DNA of 55,433 nucleotides from Candidatus Omnitrophota bacterium (GCA_016931055.1 JAFGFL010000011.1:1-55433); one strand, 5' to 3'. Positions 18,315 to 27,261 are shown, counted from the first letter of the stretch. The notes: generated from the letters alone by a model not told the origin. A program made the numbers and translations.

Positions 18315-18731
18315 TTAACTGCGTTCCAATTCCGTCTTGATTAACATCATCACTTCCAGATTGTTTTTGGCAACAAGGACAAGCCTCGCGACCTCCGCAT
18401 CCGGGTCAACGCTCCCATACATCAATGTCAGGTCGATCCCGGCCTCGGCCATCTTGTCCGTAACCGCACTCAGCACCCCAGGTTTGTTATCGATGGAAAG
18501 CAAGATGACTTCTTCCTCCGCCACATTAACATTATGGGATTCCAGGAGTTTCTTGGCCGAATTGTTATCGTCCGTAACGAACATAAACGCCGCTTTATCC
18601 CCCAAGGCATAGGCGCAATTGGCCAGCAAATTAATCCCGGTCGAGGTAATTACACTGGTCACGGCTGCGAGCATCCCCACATCATTATTGACGCTGATCA
18701 TCAGCTGCCGGTCTAAAACCGCCTTGATCAT
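18315..18731 (-). CDS. tandem ACT-domain protein
   Basis: A 138-residue protein made of two ACT-like domains (QLMISVNNDVGMLAAVTSVITSTGINLLA and EVILLSIDNKPGVLSAVTDKMAEAGIDLTLMYGS). ACT domains bind amino acids or similar small ligands. Stand-alone pairs are common in anaerobes and often sit by amino-acid or CoA-ligase genes, but no such neighbour is present here. AAAGGACATATCT precedes the ATG. A regulatory ligand sensor is the likely role; the ligand is unknown. Confidence 0.85.
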   Translation of the reverse strand: MIKAVLDRQLMISVNNDVGMLAAVTSVITSTGINLLANCAYALGDKAAFMFVTDDNNSAKKLLESHNVNVAEEEVILLSIDNKPGVLSAVTDKMAEAGIDLTLMYGSVDPDAEVARLVLVAKNNLEVMMLIKTELERS

Positions 18732-18907
18732 AGATATGTCCTTTCCCTGTATATTATCATTGTCCGAAAATTTGATTTGGATTTGAAATTGCAGATAACC
18801 AATCTGGGAATTGTTTGTTTTTTAAGACGTCTATTGTCCTACTTTAGCATTAAATATTCTATTGGCATAGGAAGATTATAAACTTTTCCTCCTTAGGTTT
18901 TGGCGAT

Positions 18908-18934
18908 AAAAAAAGGCCTATAGAAAGAAGGCTT
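18908..18934 (-). terminator. probable rho-independent terminator
   Basis: On the minus strand AAGCCT and AGG(C)CTT pair with one bulged base, followed by a run of seven Ts. It would end transcripts coming from the macro-NUDIX gene or from the unassigned stretch just upstream. Confidence 0.6.
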
Positions 18935-18935
18935 C

Positions 18936-19111
18936 TTATCATTCCATCTTTTTTCTGTCGTCAAGAATTTTTCCCTGCAGACCCTCGTTGGGAAAAGTGG
19001 CAAGCCAAAAATCAAAGACACACCTCTGGACAATCAACAAGTCGCGCCAATAACAACCGCCACTCCGCGTTCCGTGTGCCTGTTGAAGCTCCCCGGAGAA
19101 CCCATTAGGAT
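18936..19111 (-). other. unassigned stretch downstream of the macro-NUDIX gene
   Basis: The 380-base gap 18732-19111 contains no convincing start-to-stop gene. Its right half is GC-richer than typical gaps and ends at a terminator. One minus-strand frame is open for about 58 codons without an ATG (contains CYWRDLLIVQRCVFDFW). As RNA, GGCACAC and GTGTGTC could pair across about 70 bases. It could be a small RNA, a 3' untranslated region or a gene remnant. I compared it with 6S, SRP, tmRNA and RNase P and saw none of their hallmarks. 18732-18905 holds nothing I recognise. Confidence 0.3.
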
Positions 19112-20047
19112 TTAAGTGAAATTCCTTTCGATCAAATATTCCTTGATGATCCTTTTATGGTCAAAGGCGTAGTCGAGTTCGGTCAAATCTTCATAGCGCA
19201 CGATCTTCAAATTCTTTGCGTCATCTCCGGATATAGGAACGCCTTGGCCTTCGGCGACAAAAACAGTCGAAATGGTATGAAACCGGGGGTCCCGGCCCGG
19301 GTCAGAATACGTATGGAACTGCCTTAAATTAATAAGGTCCAAATTTGTTTCTTCTTTCGCTTCACGGATGGCTGCTTCTTCCAAACTTTCCCCATAGGCA
19401 ATAAACCCGCCGGGCAAAGCCCAGCCATAGGGAGGATTAGACCGCTCAATCAGGACAACGCCCTCTTTACACTCAATAATAATGTCAACCGTTACATATG
19501 GCCCCGGGCCTAAATCTTCCTGAACATGACGTAAGTATTCGTAAACCGTCGTCTCAAAGATCTCAAAGGCTTTACGGTCATTAAGGCAAAAAATGATTTT
19601 CCCCAAGGAAGGCCGTCCTTCCCGCGCAAACCTCAGGATCTCTTGAACCATGATTTTCGCGGAACCAACCAAGGGAAACCCGCCGATCCCGCAGCCTAAC
19701 GCCGGAAAAGCAACGGCTTGTGCTTTTAATTCTTGCGCGCGTTTCAGGGCGTTCGCCGCAGCATGCCGCACGATTTCTTGGTCCGTGCCGTCGTTTGCCA
19801 CCGTAACGGCATGAATAATGTGCCGCGCTTTCAGCCTCCCGGCTTTGGTAACCACCGCCTCCCCGACATCAACCGGCGCCTTAGAAAGAGCCTCCTCTTC
19901 AATGGCTCCCCCGCCTTTCTGGTTAATACAGCCGGCCAAACCTTTTTCCATCATCAATTCCACGTTCGCCGGATTAACAATGGCATCGACATCAAGATCG
20001 GTAATGTCCCCTTTGATAACTTCAATTTCAATATTTCTTATATTCAT
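19112..20047 (-). CDS. macro domain - NUDIX hydrolase fusion
   Basis: Residues about 1-170 form a macro (ADP-ribose-binding) domain: IEVIKGDITDLDVDAIVNPAN, GLAGCINQKGGGAIEEEAL and FPALGCGIGGFPLVGSA. Residues about 185-305 form a NUDIX domain with the box GGFIAYGESLEEAAIREAKEE. Macro domains can release ADP-ribose from proteins or O-acetyl-ADP-ribose, and many NUDIX enzymes split ADP-ribose to AMP and ribose 5-phosphate, so the fusion could join consecutive steps (inference). I start at ATG 20047: GGCGGG lies just upstream, and this ATG overlaps the CCA-transferase stop as ATGA. Confidence 0.92.
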   Translation of the reverse strand: MNIRNIEIEVIKGDITDLDVDAIVNPANVELMMEKGLAGCINQKGGGAIEEEALSKAPVDVGEAVVTKAGRLKARHIIHAVTVANDGTDQEIVRHAAANALKRAQELKAQAVAFPALGCGIGGFPLVGSAKIMVQEILRFAREGRPSLGKIIFCLNDRKAFEIFETTVYEYLRHVQEDLGPGPYVTVDIIIECKEGVVLIERSNPPYGWALPGGFIAYGESLEEAAIREAKEETNLDLINLRQFHTYSDPGRDPRFHTISTVFVAEGQGVPISGDDAKNLKIVRYEDLTELDYAFDHKRIIKEYLIERNFT

Positions 20048-21495
20048 TGTCCCGCCTTTGATTGTCTTATTTTTGCCGCTATCGCTTTCGCGCATTCGAT
20101 CGCTTCTTTTTTGCTTTTAAGTTTTCCGAGCATTTGCCGTTCTTCCACCTCGGCTAAAATCTTGCCGAAGACCGGCGAAGATTTTAATCTTAATTGCCGG
20201 ATCAGATCATCGCCGTTAATGAAACGACGGAAAGGCTTTTCTTGTTTCTTCAGAAAACAGCGCTGGATTAAATCCAAACAGATTTCTTCATGGTGTTTTT
20301 GGTCTTTTGGGGTCGTGGCCGGCCCCCGCGTCGCTCTTTGGTCGGCCAAAGACAACAATACGGTACTGACACTTTCTTCCTTCGTATCACGGAAATAACG
20401 GTAGATCGCCTTTTCCGTAGGTTGCTTGAAATTGGATAAATATCCCGGGCGCAGATGCCAACGGACCATATCCTCAAGCGCATGACCCTCCCGGACAGAC
20501 AGCTTCAGCGTCCTTGCGATATTCTTGACAATCGCCTTGCCGGCATGCTCATGCCCGTGAAATGAGGTCCTCCCTTTTTCCTTTCGGCGGGTATCCGGCT
20601 TCCCGATATCGTGTAAAAGCGCCGCCAATTTCACAAGCGCCCGGCGGCTCCGGTTGCCGCCTAATGTCTCCTTGAGATAAGACTCAATTTCTGAATTTCC
20701 TTTTAATTCGTTGAATATTTTCTCCAGCTGGACTACCGTCTCCATGGAATGCGGCCAGACATCCAAGTGATGATATGTCCCTTGCCGGCATCCGAACATC
20801 ACTTTGACCTGCGGGATAATTTGTTCCAGTAGCCCGGCACGGTCCATGGACTTCACAACCGAAGCAGATTTGTCTGTTTCTAAAATCTTGAATAACTCGT
20901 CCCGTATGCGCTCATAGGAAACATGGCAGATCAAATCTTTTTCTTTACGGATCTGGTTTAAAGTTTTAGATTCAATCGTGAAATCCAGCATGGCTTTAAG
21001 GCTGAACGCCCTCATCATGCGCAAAGGATCCTCTTTAAATGCCGCCGCCGATACCCGCTTAATCCGTTTGCTCTTTATGTCTTTGAGCCCTGATTTCCGA
21101 TCTATTAAAACATCGGGGATTTCTGTTTTTTGGTCTACTTTTGAAAGATCAATGGAAAGCGTGTTGATTGTAAAGTCTCGATGAGCGAGGTCTTTATCAA
21201 ATGTTTTCTCGCGAAAGTCCGCAAAATCAAATGTATAAAGCCTGTCACCGATGTTTTTGGCGACACGGGCACACCCGCGGGCTTCATCTAAAAGGACATA
21301 CGCCCCTTTGATCTCCTTGGAGAATATCCGCGCTACATGCAAGGCATTATTTTTAACGGCAAAATCAAAATCGTTCTTCACTTCCCCGAGCAGAAAATCG
21401 CGCAAAAAACCCCCGACCAAATAGATAGGCACTTTCCTTCTTTTGGCAATATCCTGAATGATCTTTAATTGGGGATAATCAGATAACAGAGGCAT
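20044..21495 (-). CDS. CCA-adding enzyme / poly(A) polymerase family with HD domain
   Basis: A class II nucleotidyltransferase of 483 residues that builds or repairs the tRNA 3' CCA end, or adds A tails. The head has VGGFLRDFLLGEVKNDFDFAV (catalytic Gly-Gly and DxD), then FRIDLGxxR-like DFADFREKTFDKDLAHRDFTINTLSID and RMMRAFSLKAMLDF. An HD domain follows (AALLHDIGKPDTRRKEKG, FHGHEHAG). The tRNA-Ala gene in this window already encodes CCA, so repair is at least part of its job if it is the CCA enzyme. It begins 18 bp after the bifunctional-nuclease gene. Confidence 0.93.
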   Translation of the reverse strand: MPLLSDYPQLKIIQDIAKRRKVPIYLVGGFLRDFLLGEVKNDFDFAVKNNALHVARIFSKEIKGAYVLLDEARGCARVAKNIGDRLYTFDFADFREKTFDKDLAHRDFTINTLSIDLSKVDQKTEIPDVLIDRKSGLKDIKSKRIKRVSAAAFKEDPLRMMRAFSLKAMLDFTIESKTLNQIRKEKDLICHVSYERIRDELFKILETDKSASVVKSMDRAGLLEQIIPQVKVMFGCRQGTYHHLDVWPHSMETVVQLEKIFNELKGNSEIESYLKETLGGNRSRRALVKLAALLHDIGKPDTRRKEKGRTSFHGHEHAGKAIVKNIARTLKLSVREGHALEDMVRWHLRPGYLSNFKQPTEKAIYRYFRDTKEESVSTVLLSLADQRATRGPATTPKDQKHHEEICLDLIQRCFLKKQEKPFRRFINGDDLIRQLRLKSSPVFGKILAEVEERQMLGKLKSKKEAIECAKAIAAKIRQSKAGQ

Positions 21496-21513
21496 GGAGA
21501 TATGACCGAGGTA

Positions 21514-21918
21514 TTACGCATTAAAGATCGCTGCTTTTTTCATGACATCCTCATCAACAAAAATGGAGGCGCTTGTCCGGACAGCCAGCGCGACCCCGTC
21601 AGAAGGCCGGGCATCGATAATCTTCTTTTTCCCATTCTTGAATTTGAACTCGAGCTTGGCATGGAACGTGTTATTGACCATCTTGTCTATGACCAGCCGG
21701 TCTAACGTCGCTCCCAAGCCCTCAATAACCGAAACCAAAAGGTCATGCGTCATGGGCCGGGGCGGCTCAATCCCGGAAAGCTTCATTTTGATGCTCGAGG
21801 CCTCAAGGAACCCGATCACAATGGGGAATTGGCGCTCGCCGTTCTTTTCTTTAAGAACAATGATTTGGTCTTGGTGCTTTTCATCGATGATAATCTTGCT
21901 TAATTCAACTTGGACCAC
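21514..21918 (-). CDS. bifunctional nuclease family protein (DUF151)
   Basis: A 134-residue BFN/DUF151 protein: IVLKEKNGERQFPIVIGFLEASSIKMKL, RPMTHDLLVSVIEGLGATLDRLVI and ARPSDGVALAVRT are typical. Some plant and bacterial members show RNase and DNase activity in vitro; their cellular role is unclear. I prefer the GTG start at 21918 (protein MVQVELSKIII), because GGGAGG lies seven bases upstream. An ATG at 21972 overlaps the nrdR stop as ATGA but would add 18 residues not typical of the family and lacks a ribosome site. Confidence 0.88.
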   Translation of the reverse strand: MVQVELSKIIIDEKHQDQIIVLKEKNGERQFPIVIGFLEASSIKMKLSGIEPPRPMTHDLLVSVIEGLGATLDRLVIDKMVNNTFHAKLEFKFKNGKKKIIDARPSDGVALAVRTSASIFVDEDVMKKAAIFNA

Positions 21919-21968
21919 GTTCAAACCTCCCATCACGACTATCAGCCAATAACAGCGGCGAAAGCCGA

Positions 21969-22430
21969 TCATTTTTTTTCTTTGTTTAACATCAATTTTA
22001 ACTCGCTCATAAACTGGTTCACATCGCGAAACTGCCGATAAACCGACGCGAAGCGGACATACGCGACCTCATCCAGCACGGCCAATTTCTCCATCACAAG
22101 TTCTCCGATATCTTTCGCCTCGACTTCCCGGTCATACTTTTTCTGGACAAGCCTCTCGATCTCAGCCGTTATGCCCTCGATCTTTTCGATGCTCACGGGG
22201 CGTTTTTCACAGGCCTTGACGATCCCCGCAATGATCTTCTCGCGGTCAAACGGCTGGCGGCGGCTGTCACGCTTAATGACCATCAAAGGCACATGTTCAA
22301 TATATTCGTAAGTCGTAAAACGGCTTTCGCATTTCAGGCATTCCCTGCGCCTGCGTATGGAGTTCCCATCGGCATTGAGACGGGAATCCACCACCTTTGT
22401 TTCATGATATTGACAGGACGGACACTTCAT
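21969..22430 (-). CDS. nrdR: transcriptional repressor NrdR
   Basis: NrdR represses ribonucleotide reductase genes when dATP is plentiful. The 153-residue protein has the zinc ribbon CPSCQYHETKVVDSR...CLKCESRFTTYE and the ATP-cone domain (VIKRDSRRQPFDREKIIAGIVKACEKRPV). Length and motifs are standard. It leads the run nrdR - bifunctional nuclease - CCA transferase - macro-NUDIX. No NrdR box was identified nearby, and its nrd targets are not in this window. Confidence 0.97.
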   Translation of the reverse strand: MKCPSCQYHETKVVDSRLNADGNSIRRRRECLKCESRFTTYEYIEHVPLMVIKRDSRRQPFDREKIIAGIVKACEKRPVSIEKIEGITAEIERLVQKKYDREVEAKDIGELVMEKLAVLDEVAYVRFASVYRQFRDVNQFMSELKLMLNKEKK

Positions 22431-22483
22431 AGATCGGGCTGCCCAAACTTAATAATAGCGGAATTATTCGTGCATTTCTGTTT

Positions 22484-22598
22484 TGACGCAAATGGCCGCG
22501 ACTCTAACGAAATTAACGCGGATATCAGCACTGTTTATTCGCGTCCATTAGCGTGTAATTTGCGACCATTCGCGTTGAAACGAATTTGCTCATTGGCG
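22484..22598. repeat. dispersed repeat rich in CGCGAATT-like words
   Basis: The nrdR-glyA gap carries repeated words such as ATTCGCG, TAGCG and TTTGCGACCATTCGCGTT. A close relative lies at 48960-49065 (ATTTGCGACCATTTGCGTT, then CTCATT). This identifies an intergenic repeat family of roughly 100 bp. Confidence 0.6.
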
Positions 22599-22620
22599 TT
22601 TTTATTCTCAACTTTTTTTC

Positions 22621-23877
22621 TTACCTTTTCTGAAATCTTAAATCCGTATAAATCGGGAACGTCTCCGTCAGCTGATGAACCACTTCCGCAATCTTTTCAA
22701 GCTCATGCGCATTGTCCCTTTGCGTAATCGTCTGATCGATCAGATGAGCAATCTGCTGCATTTCCTCCTCCTGCATCCCTCGCGTCGTAACCGCCGGAGT
22801 GCCGATACGGATCCCGCTTGTGACGGTCGGCTTCTGCGGATCAAAGGGAATGAGATTTTTATTCACGGTGATCTGGACCTTCCCCAGGACCGATGAAGCA
22901 TCTTTCCCTGTAATATTTTTCGACCGCAGGTCAACCATAAATAAATGATTGTCCGTGCCTCCGGCCACGATCCGATACCCGAGATCAGTCATCGCCTGCG
23001 CGAAGGCTTTTGCGTTTTTGACGATTTGCTTTTGGTACTGTTTAAATTCGTCACTTTGGGCCTCTTTAAGCGCAACGGCCTTTGCCGCAATCACATGCAT
23101 GAGCGGGCCTCCCTGCGTTCCCGGGAATACGGCTGAATTGATCTTCTTCGCGAATTCTTCCCGGCAGAGGATCATCCCCGAACGGGGGCCCCGCAGAGTC
23201 TTGTGGGTCGTTGTCGTCACGAATTCCGCGTAAGGTACCGGCGACGGATGGATGCCGGCCGCCACCAGTCCCGCGATATGGGCCATATCCACGAAGAGAT
23301 AGGCCCCGACCCCGTCGCAGATCTCCCTAAACCGCTTGAAATCAATGGTCCTTGAATAAGCAGAAGCCCCGGCGACAATCATTTTAGGCTTGTGTTCCTT
23401 GGCCAGGGCCTCGATCTCATCGTAGTCCAGCATCTCGGTCCCCCTGTTGACCGTGTAAGGAACAAAATGATAAGAACGGCCCGAGAAATTAATCTTATGT
23501 CCGTGTGATAAATGCCCGCCACAGGCTAAATCCATCGCTAAGACCGTATCGCCGTAATTAAGGGCCGCTAAATAAACCGCAATATTCGCCTGTGTCCCTG
23601 AATGGGGCTGGACATTGACATGTTCGGCCCCAAAAATCTCTTTGGCCCGTTCGATCGCCAGCTTCTCGACCACATCAACATGCTCACATCCCCCATACCA
23701 CCTGGCGTCCGGATAACCCTCGGCGTATTTATTCGTCATGACGCACCCCTGGGCCTCAAGGACCGCTTCGGAAACAATGTTCTCAGAAGCAATCAATTCC
23801 AGATGATCCTGCTGGCGATTAACCTCATCAAAAATGGCTTTATAAACTTCCGGGTCAACTTTTCTTAAATGCTCCAT
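22621..23877 (-). CDS. glyA: serine hydroxymethyltransferase
   Basis: GlyA converts serine and tetrahydrofolate to glycine and methylene-THF, feeding purine and thymidylate synthesis, and it stands beside purine genes here. With 418 residues from ATG 23877 (AAAGGAGAG just upstream) it has normal length. Motifs: [35 protein letters not shown], the PLP lysine in [17 protein letters not shown], and [10 protein letters not shown]. An earlier in-frame start at 23913 lacks a good ribosome site. Its start is 39 bp after rpiB, in the run purD-purE-TsaC/PTP-rpiB-glyA. Confidence 0.97.
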   Translation of the reverse strand: MEHLRKVDPEVYKAIFDEVNRQQDHLELIASENIVSEAVLEAQGCVMTNKYAEGYPDARWYGGCEHVDVVEKLAIERAKEIFGAEHVNVQPHSGTQANIAVYLAALNYGDTVLAMDLACGGHLSHGHKINFSGRSYHFVPYTVNRGTEMLDYDEIEALAKEHKPKMIVAGASAYSRTIDFKRFREICDGVGAYLFVDMAHIAGLVAAGIHPSPVPYAEFVTTTTHKTLRGPRSGMILCREEFAKKINSAVFPGTQGGPLMHVIAAKAVALKEAQSDEFKQYQKQIVKNAKAFAQAMTDLGYRIVAGGTDNHLFMVDLRSKNITGKDASSVLGKVQITVNKNLIPFDPQKPTVTSGIRIGTPAVTTRGMQEEEMQQIAHLIDQTITQRDNAHELEKIAEVVHQLTETFPIYTDLRFQKR

Positions 23878-23916
23878 ATACTCTCCTTTGAGTTCAATAG
23901 CGCTAATCGGCATCGT

Positions 23917-24369
23917 TCAAATCTTCATTCCTTTTTCCATTTTTTTAATCTGGTTAACACGTCTTTGGTGACGCCCTCCGTCAAAGGGGGTATTCAACCA
24001 TACCTTAAGGATTCTTTCAATATCTTTCGATTTAACAAATCTTGAGCTCATGACAAGGATATTGGCATTATTGTGCCTGCGGGAAAGCTCGGCAGCCTGG
24101 GTATTGTAACACAAAGCCGCATAGGCGCCACGCACTTTATTGGCCGCGATCATCTGGCCTATGCCGGACATGCACACAAGGATTCCCCTGCTATTTGGAA
24201 AACGCGCCACGCTGCTGGCGACTTTGTACGCGATTTTGGGATAATCACAACTTTTGGTAGGATCCTGCGGTCCCAAATCATTCACGTCATAGCCCTGTTT
24301 CAGTAGTACTTGCAGGATTTTCTTTTTTAAATTCATCCCGCGGTGATCTGCACCGACAAATATTTTCAT
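23917..24369 (-). CDS. rpiB: ribose-5-phosphate isomerase B
   Basis: RpiB interconverts ribulose and ribose 5-phosphate; the latter feeds PRPP and the neighbouring purine genes. The 150-residue protein begins MKIFVGADHRGMNLKKKI and has the active-site segment GILVCMSGIGQMIAANKVRGAYAALC, with the catalytic Cys in VCMSG, then NNANILVMSSRFV. I chose the second of two adjacent ATGs (24369) because AAGGAG is then five bases away. It runs 8 bp after the TsaC/phosphatase fusion gene. Confidence 0.95.
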   Translation of the reverse strand: MKIFVGADHRGMNLKKKILQVLLKQGYDVNDLGPQDPTKSCDYPKIAYKVASSVARFPNSRGILVCMSGIGQMIAANKVRGAYAALCYNTQAAELSRRHNNANILVMSSRFVKSKDIERILKVWLNTPFDGGRHQRRVNQIKKMEKGMKI

Positions 24370-24377
24370 CATTCTCC

Positions 24378-25442
24378 TTAAACTAACTCTTGAATCTTGC
24401 GGATCGCTTCTTTGATTTCTCTTAAACACACTTTATACAATTCTCTTGGCTTTCCGATCGGGTCAATAATGTCCAGGTTTTCTGCGCCATTGGAAACGGT
24501 ATTGGCAAATTCTTTTAAAAGATAAACCCTTTTTTCCACCTCTGGGACACGCTCCAGCACCTGGTCCCGGTGTTTTCGGGTCATGACAATAATCAAATCC
24601 GCCTTTTTGAGCAAGATCGTGTTCATCGGCTGCGCAACGTGATCCGTAGCGTCGATACCCTCTTCAGCAAGGACGGCAATCGTTTCAGAGCTTGCGGCAG
24701 ACTGGATAAAAACCCCTGTCCCGGCTGACATGACTTCAATATCGTCGCGCCCTTTAACTTTGCTTTTTAAAAGATACTCGGCCATGACCGAACGGCAACT
24801 ATTGCCCGTACAGATAAATAATATTGCTTTTTTGCTTATAATCCTGTTGACATCCTCTTGGGTGATCACGCCTCCCCTGAGAACAACAGGATTTTTTTGC
24901 GTCATGTCAATGACCGATGATCCTGTACCGATCCTCGCGGTCCCCCCGTCAATAGCCACATCGACCAACCCATCCAGGTCCCTTAAAGCCTCTTCGCAGG
25001 TCGAAGGAGGCGCCTTCCCCTCAATATTCGCTGACGGAGCCGCTATCGTGCATTGCGATTCCTGGACAAGTTTTAACGCAATGGGATGATCCGGCATGCG
25101 CACGCCAATCGTCATTCCTTCCTCTTTTGACGGAACGACGACCGTCAGCGGCCCCGGCCAGCACGCATAAATGAGTTTATATAATTTAGGATCGGTCGTG
25201 GAGGTATAATTCGATATGAGACCCATCTGGGAGATCAGGATCGAGAACGGCTTGTCTTCGGCCCGCTTCTTAACTTGCCGTAGGCGTTTGATGGCCTCCG
25301 CATTTGCAAAATCAGCCGCGATGCCATAAACCGTCTCTGTCGGGAAAATAACTAATCCGCCTTTACGGATGACCTTTGCGCAATAGATGATTTGTTTTAG
25401 GTCAGGATACTGGCAATCGAGTTTTATAATTTCCGTATTCAA
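24378..25442 (-). CDS. TsaC/Sua5-YrdC domain fused to low-molecular-weight phosphatase
   Basis: Residues about 1-200 are a TsaC/Sua5-type YrdC domain (GGLVIFPTETVYGIAADF, KKRAEDKPFSILIS, WPGPLTVVVPS, IAAPSANIEGKAPP, IDGGTARIGTGSSVIDM), which makes threonylcarbamoyl-AMP for t6A37 in tRNA. Residues about 208-350 are a low-molecular-weight protein-tyrosine phosphatase: the P-loop CTGNSCRS is intact and the general acid sits in IIDPIGKP. Why the two activities are joined is not known. ATGA overlaps with the purE stop (25439-25442) indicate translational coupling. Confidence 0.94.
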   Translation of the reverse strand: MNTEIIKLDCQYPDLKQIIYCAKVIRKGGLVIFPTETVYGIAADFANAEAIKRLRQVKKRAEDKPFSILISQMGLISNYTSTTDPKLYKLIYACWPGPLTVVVPSKEEGMTIGVRMPDHPIALKLVQESQCTIAAPSANIEGKAPPSTCEEALRDLDGLVDVAIDGGTARIGTGSSVIDMTQKNPVVLRGGVITQEDVNRIISKKAILFICTGNSCRSVMAEYLLKSKVKGRDDIEVMSAGTGVFIQSAASSETIAVLAEEGIDATDHVAQPMNTILLKKADLIIVMTRKHRDQVLERVPEVEKRVYLLKEFANTVSNGAENLDIIDPIGKPRELYKVCLREIKEAIRKIQELV

Positions 25443-25924
25443 GTGAGTTTAATACCTAAGATTTTCTGTTTTTGATCTTCCTTATATTTCTGCAGTCTTG
25501 TTTCCAGCAATGGATCATTGAGGCTTAATATGCGCAAAGCTAAAAGCGCCGCGTTTTTAGCCCCCGCTTCCCCAATGGCCACCGTACCGACTGGAACTCC
25601 CGGCGGCATCTGGACGGTAGAAAGCAACGCGTCCATGCCGTTAAGCGCTGTCGCATCAATCGGGACTCCAATGACCGGAAGCGTTGTATGCGACGCGACC
25701 ACGCCGGACAGAGCCGCCGAAGCACCGGCGCCGCAGATGACGACACGCACCCCTTTGGCCCTTAAAGCTTCCGCATATTCCGCCGTTTCCTTAGGCGTGC
25801 GGTGAGCGGACAGCACCTTCATTTCAAAAGAGGTTTCAAACTCCTTTAAGATTTCAGCTGTCTTTTCCATGATATTGAGATCTGACTTGCTCCCCATCAT
25901 AATCGCGACTTTAACGTTTCCCAT
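25439..25924 (-). CDS. purE: N5-carboxyaminoimidazole ribonucleotide mutase PurE
   Basis: PurE moves the carboxyl group of N5-CAIR to C4, giving CAIR in de novo purine synthesis. From ATG 25924 (GGAGGCAGGA upstream) it has 161 residues: VAIMMGSKSDLNIMEK, VLSAHRTPKETAEYA, VICGAGASAALSGVVAS, GMDALLSTVQMPPGVPVGTVAIG. The pattern is class I, which normally needs PurK. No purK is in the window, so it must lie elsewhere or a variant route is used. The gene sits 38 bp after purD. Confidence 0.96.
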   Translation of the reverse strand: MGNVKVAIMMGSKSDLNIMEKTAEILKEFETSFEMKVLSAHRTPKETAEYAEALRAKGVRVVICGAGASAALSGVVASHTTLPVIGVPIDATALNGMDALLSTVQMPPGVPVGTVAIGEAGAKNAALLALRILSLNDPLLETRLQKYKEDQKQKILGIKLT

Positions 25925-25962
25925 TCCTGCCTCCTTCACTAAACAAATTTTCTTCCAAACAA

Positions 25963-27261
25963 TCAGCGGGTTACCTGCGACCTTCGGCTGACCCATTTAA
26001 AAGCCTTTGATCCGATATCCCTCCTAAAAAAACATCGGTCAAAACTAATTTTATCAACCGCCTTGTAAGCTTGTTCAATAGCCTTTTCAATGCCATGGCC
26101 CAAACTGGTCACGCCCAGAACGCGCCCGCCTGATGTTACGATCCTGCCAGCCTCTTTTTTCGTCCCCGCATGGAAAACAAACGTGTCATCGTCCCTTTCA
26201 GCCTCTTTCAACCCAAAGATCTCCTTACCCTTTTCATACCGGCCCGGATATCCGCCGGAACTCATCACAACACAGACACAGCTCCGCTTATCCCACTCCA
26301 GCTCTATTTCATTGATCCTTCCATCACAGCTGGCCAATATCAGCTCAACCATATCGCCTTTCATTCTGGGCAGAATCGCCTGCGCTTCGGGATCACCGAA
26401 CCGGACATTAAACTCAAGGACCATCGGCCCCTCGGCCGTGATCATAAGGCCGGCGTACAAAACCCCCTTAAACGGCATGCCGTTCTTCTGCATTCCCCGG
26501 ATCGTCGGCTCAATAATACGATTTTCAATGGTCTTGTACAGCTTCTCCGTCAGTATCGGAGCCGGGCAATACGCCCCCATGCCGCCCGTATTGGGGCCCA
26601 CATCGTCATCAAAAATCCTCTTATGGTCTTGAGAAGATTCCAAAAGGCAATATTCCTCTCCATCACTAATGGCAAGAATAGAAACTTCCTCGCCTTCAAG
26701 ACACTCTTCGATCACAATCTGATCTCCCGCTTCCTTAAAAATCTTTTGAGCCATAATCTCATCGACAGCTTTCACGGCTTCCATAAAATTCTGGCAGACA
26801 ACCACGCCTTTGCCGGCAGCCAGACCATCCGCTTTGACGACAACCGGATAACTTACCTTCCTCAAATACTCCTCCGCTTCATCAATATCGCTGAATTTCT
26901 GGAAGTTGGCCGTTGGGATATTCCATTCATACATGAATTCCTTGGCAAAAACTTTGCTCCCTTCTAATTGCGCCGCCTCCTTGGATGGCCCGAAAATCTT
27001 TAATTTTTTGCGTTCAAAGGCATCGACAATACCCGCGACGAGCGGAGCTTCAGGCCCAACAACGGTTAGGTCGATCTGCTTTTCCTTGGCAAACTGGAGA
27101 AGCGCCGGAATATCGTCAACGCTAATGTCCACACATTCGGCGATTTCGGATATCCCGCCGTTGCCCGGGGCGCAATACAGCTTTTTAACCAAAGGACTCT
27201 GCTTGATCTTCCAGGCAAGGACATGTTCCCGTCCGCCGGAACCGATAATCAGGACTTTCAC
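25963..27261 (-). CDS. purD: phosphoribosylamine-glycine ligase
   Basis: PurD joins glycine to phosphoribosylamine with ATP (GAR synthesis). The 432-residue ATP-grasp enzyme starts MKVLIIGSGGREHVLAWKI and has VVGPEAPLVAGIVDAF, VVKADGLAAGKGVVVC, IVIEECLEGEEVSILAISDG, YAGLMITAEGPMVLEFNVRFGDPEAQ and GHGIEKAIEQAY. Length and motifs are normal, apart from a few basic residues after FDRCFFRRDIGSKA at the C-terminus. Glycine is supplied by GlyA four genes downstream. A cluster of palindromes (27301-27478) lies immediately upstream. Confidence 0.97.
   Translation of the reverse strand: MKVLIIGSGGREHVLAWKIKQSPLVKKLYCAPGNGGISEIAECVDISVDDIPALLQFAKEKQIDLTVVGPEAPLVAGIVDAFERKKLKIFGPSKEAAQLEGSKVFAKEFMYEWNIPTANFQKFSDIDEAEEYLRKVSYPVVVKADGLAAGKGVVVCQNFMEAVKAVDEIMAQKIFKEAGDQIVIEECLEGEEVSILAISDGEEYCLLESSQDHKRIFDDDVGPNTGGMGAYCPAPILTEKLYKTIENRIIEPTIRGMQKNGMPFKGVLYAGLMITAEGPMVLEFNVRFGDPEAQAILPRMKGDMVELILASCDGRINEIELEWDKRSCVCVVMSSGGYPGRYEKGKEIFGLKEAERDDDTFVFHAGTKKEAGRIVTSGGRVLGVTSLGHGIEKAIEQAYKAVDKISFDRCFFRRDIGSKAFKWVSRRSQVTR

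Noticed and set aside
18936-19111. Considered as 6S RNA, SRP RNA, tmRNA or RNase P RNA
   Set aside because: None of the diagnostic conserved segments of these RNAs could be found on either strand.
19733-20398. 221-codon plus-strand frame
   Set aside because: Antisense to the macro-NUDIX and CCA-transferase genes; composition is that of a shadow frame.
26170-26967. 265-codon plus-strand frame
   Set aside because: Antisense to purD, which has full motifs; no ribosome site or family resemblance.
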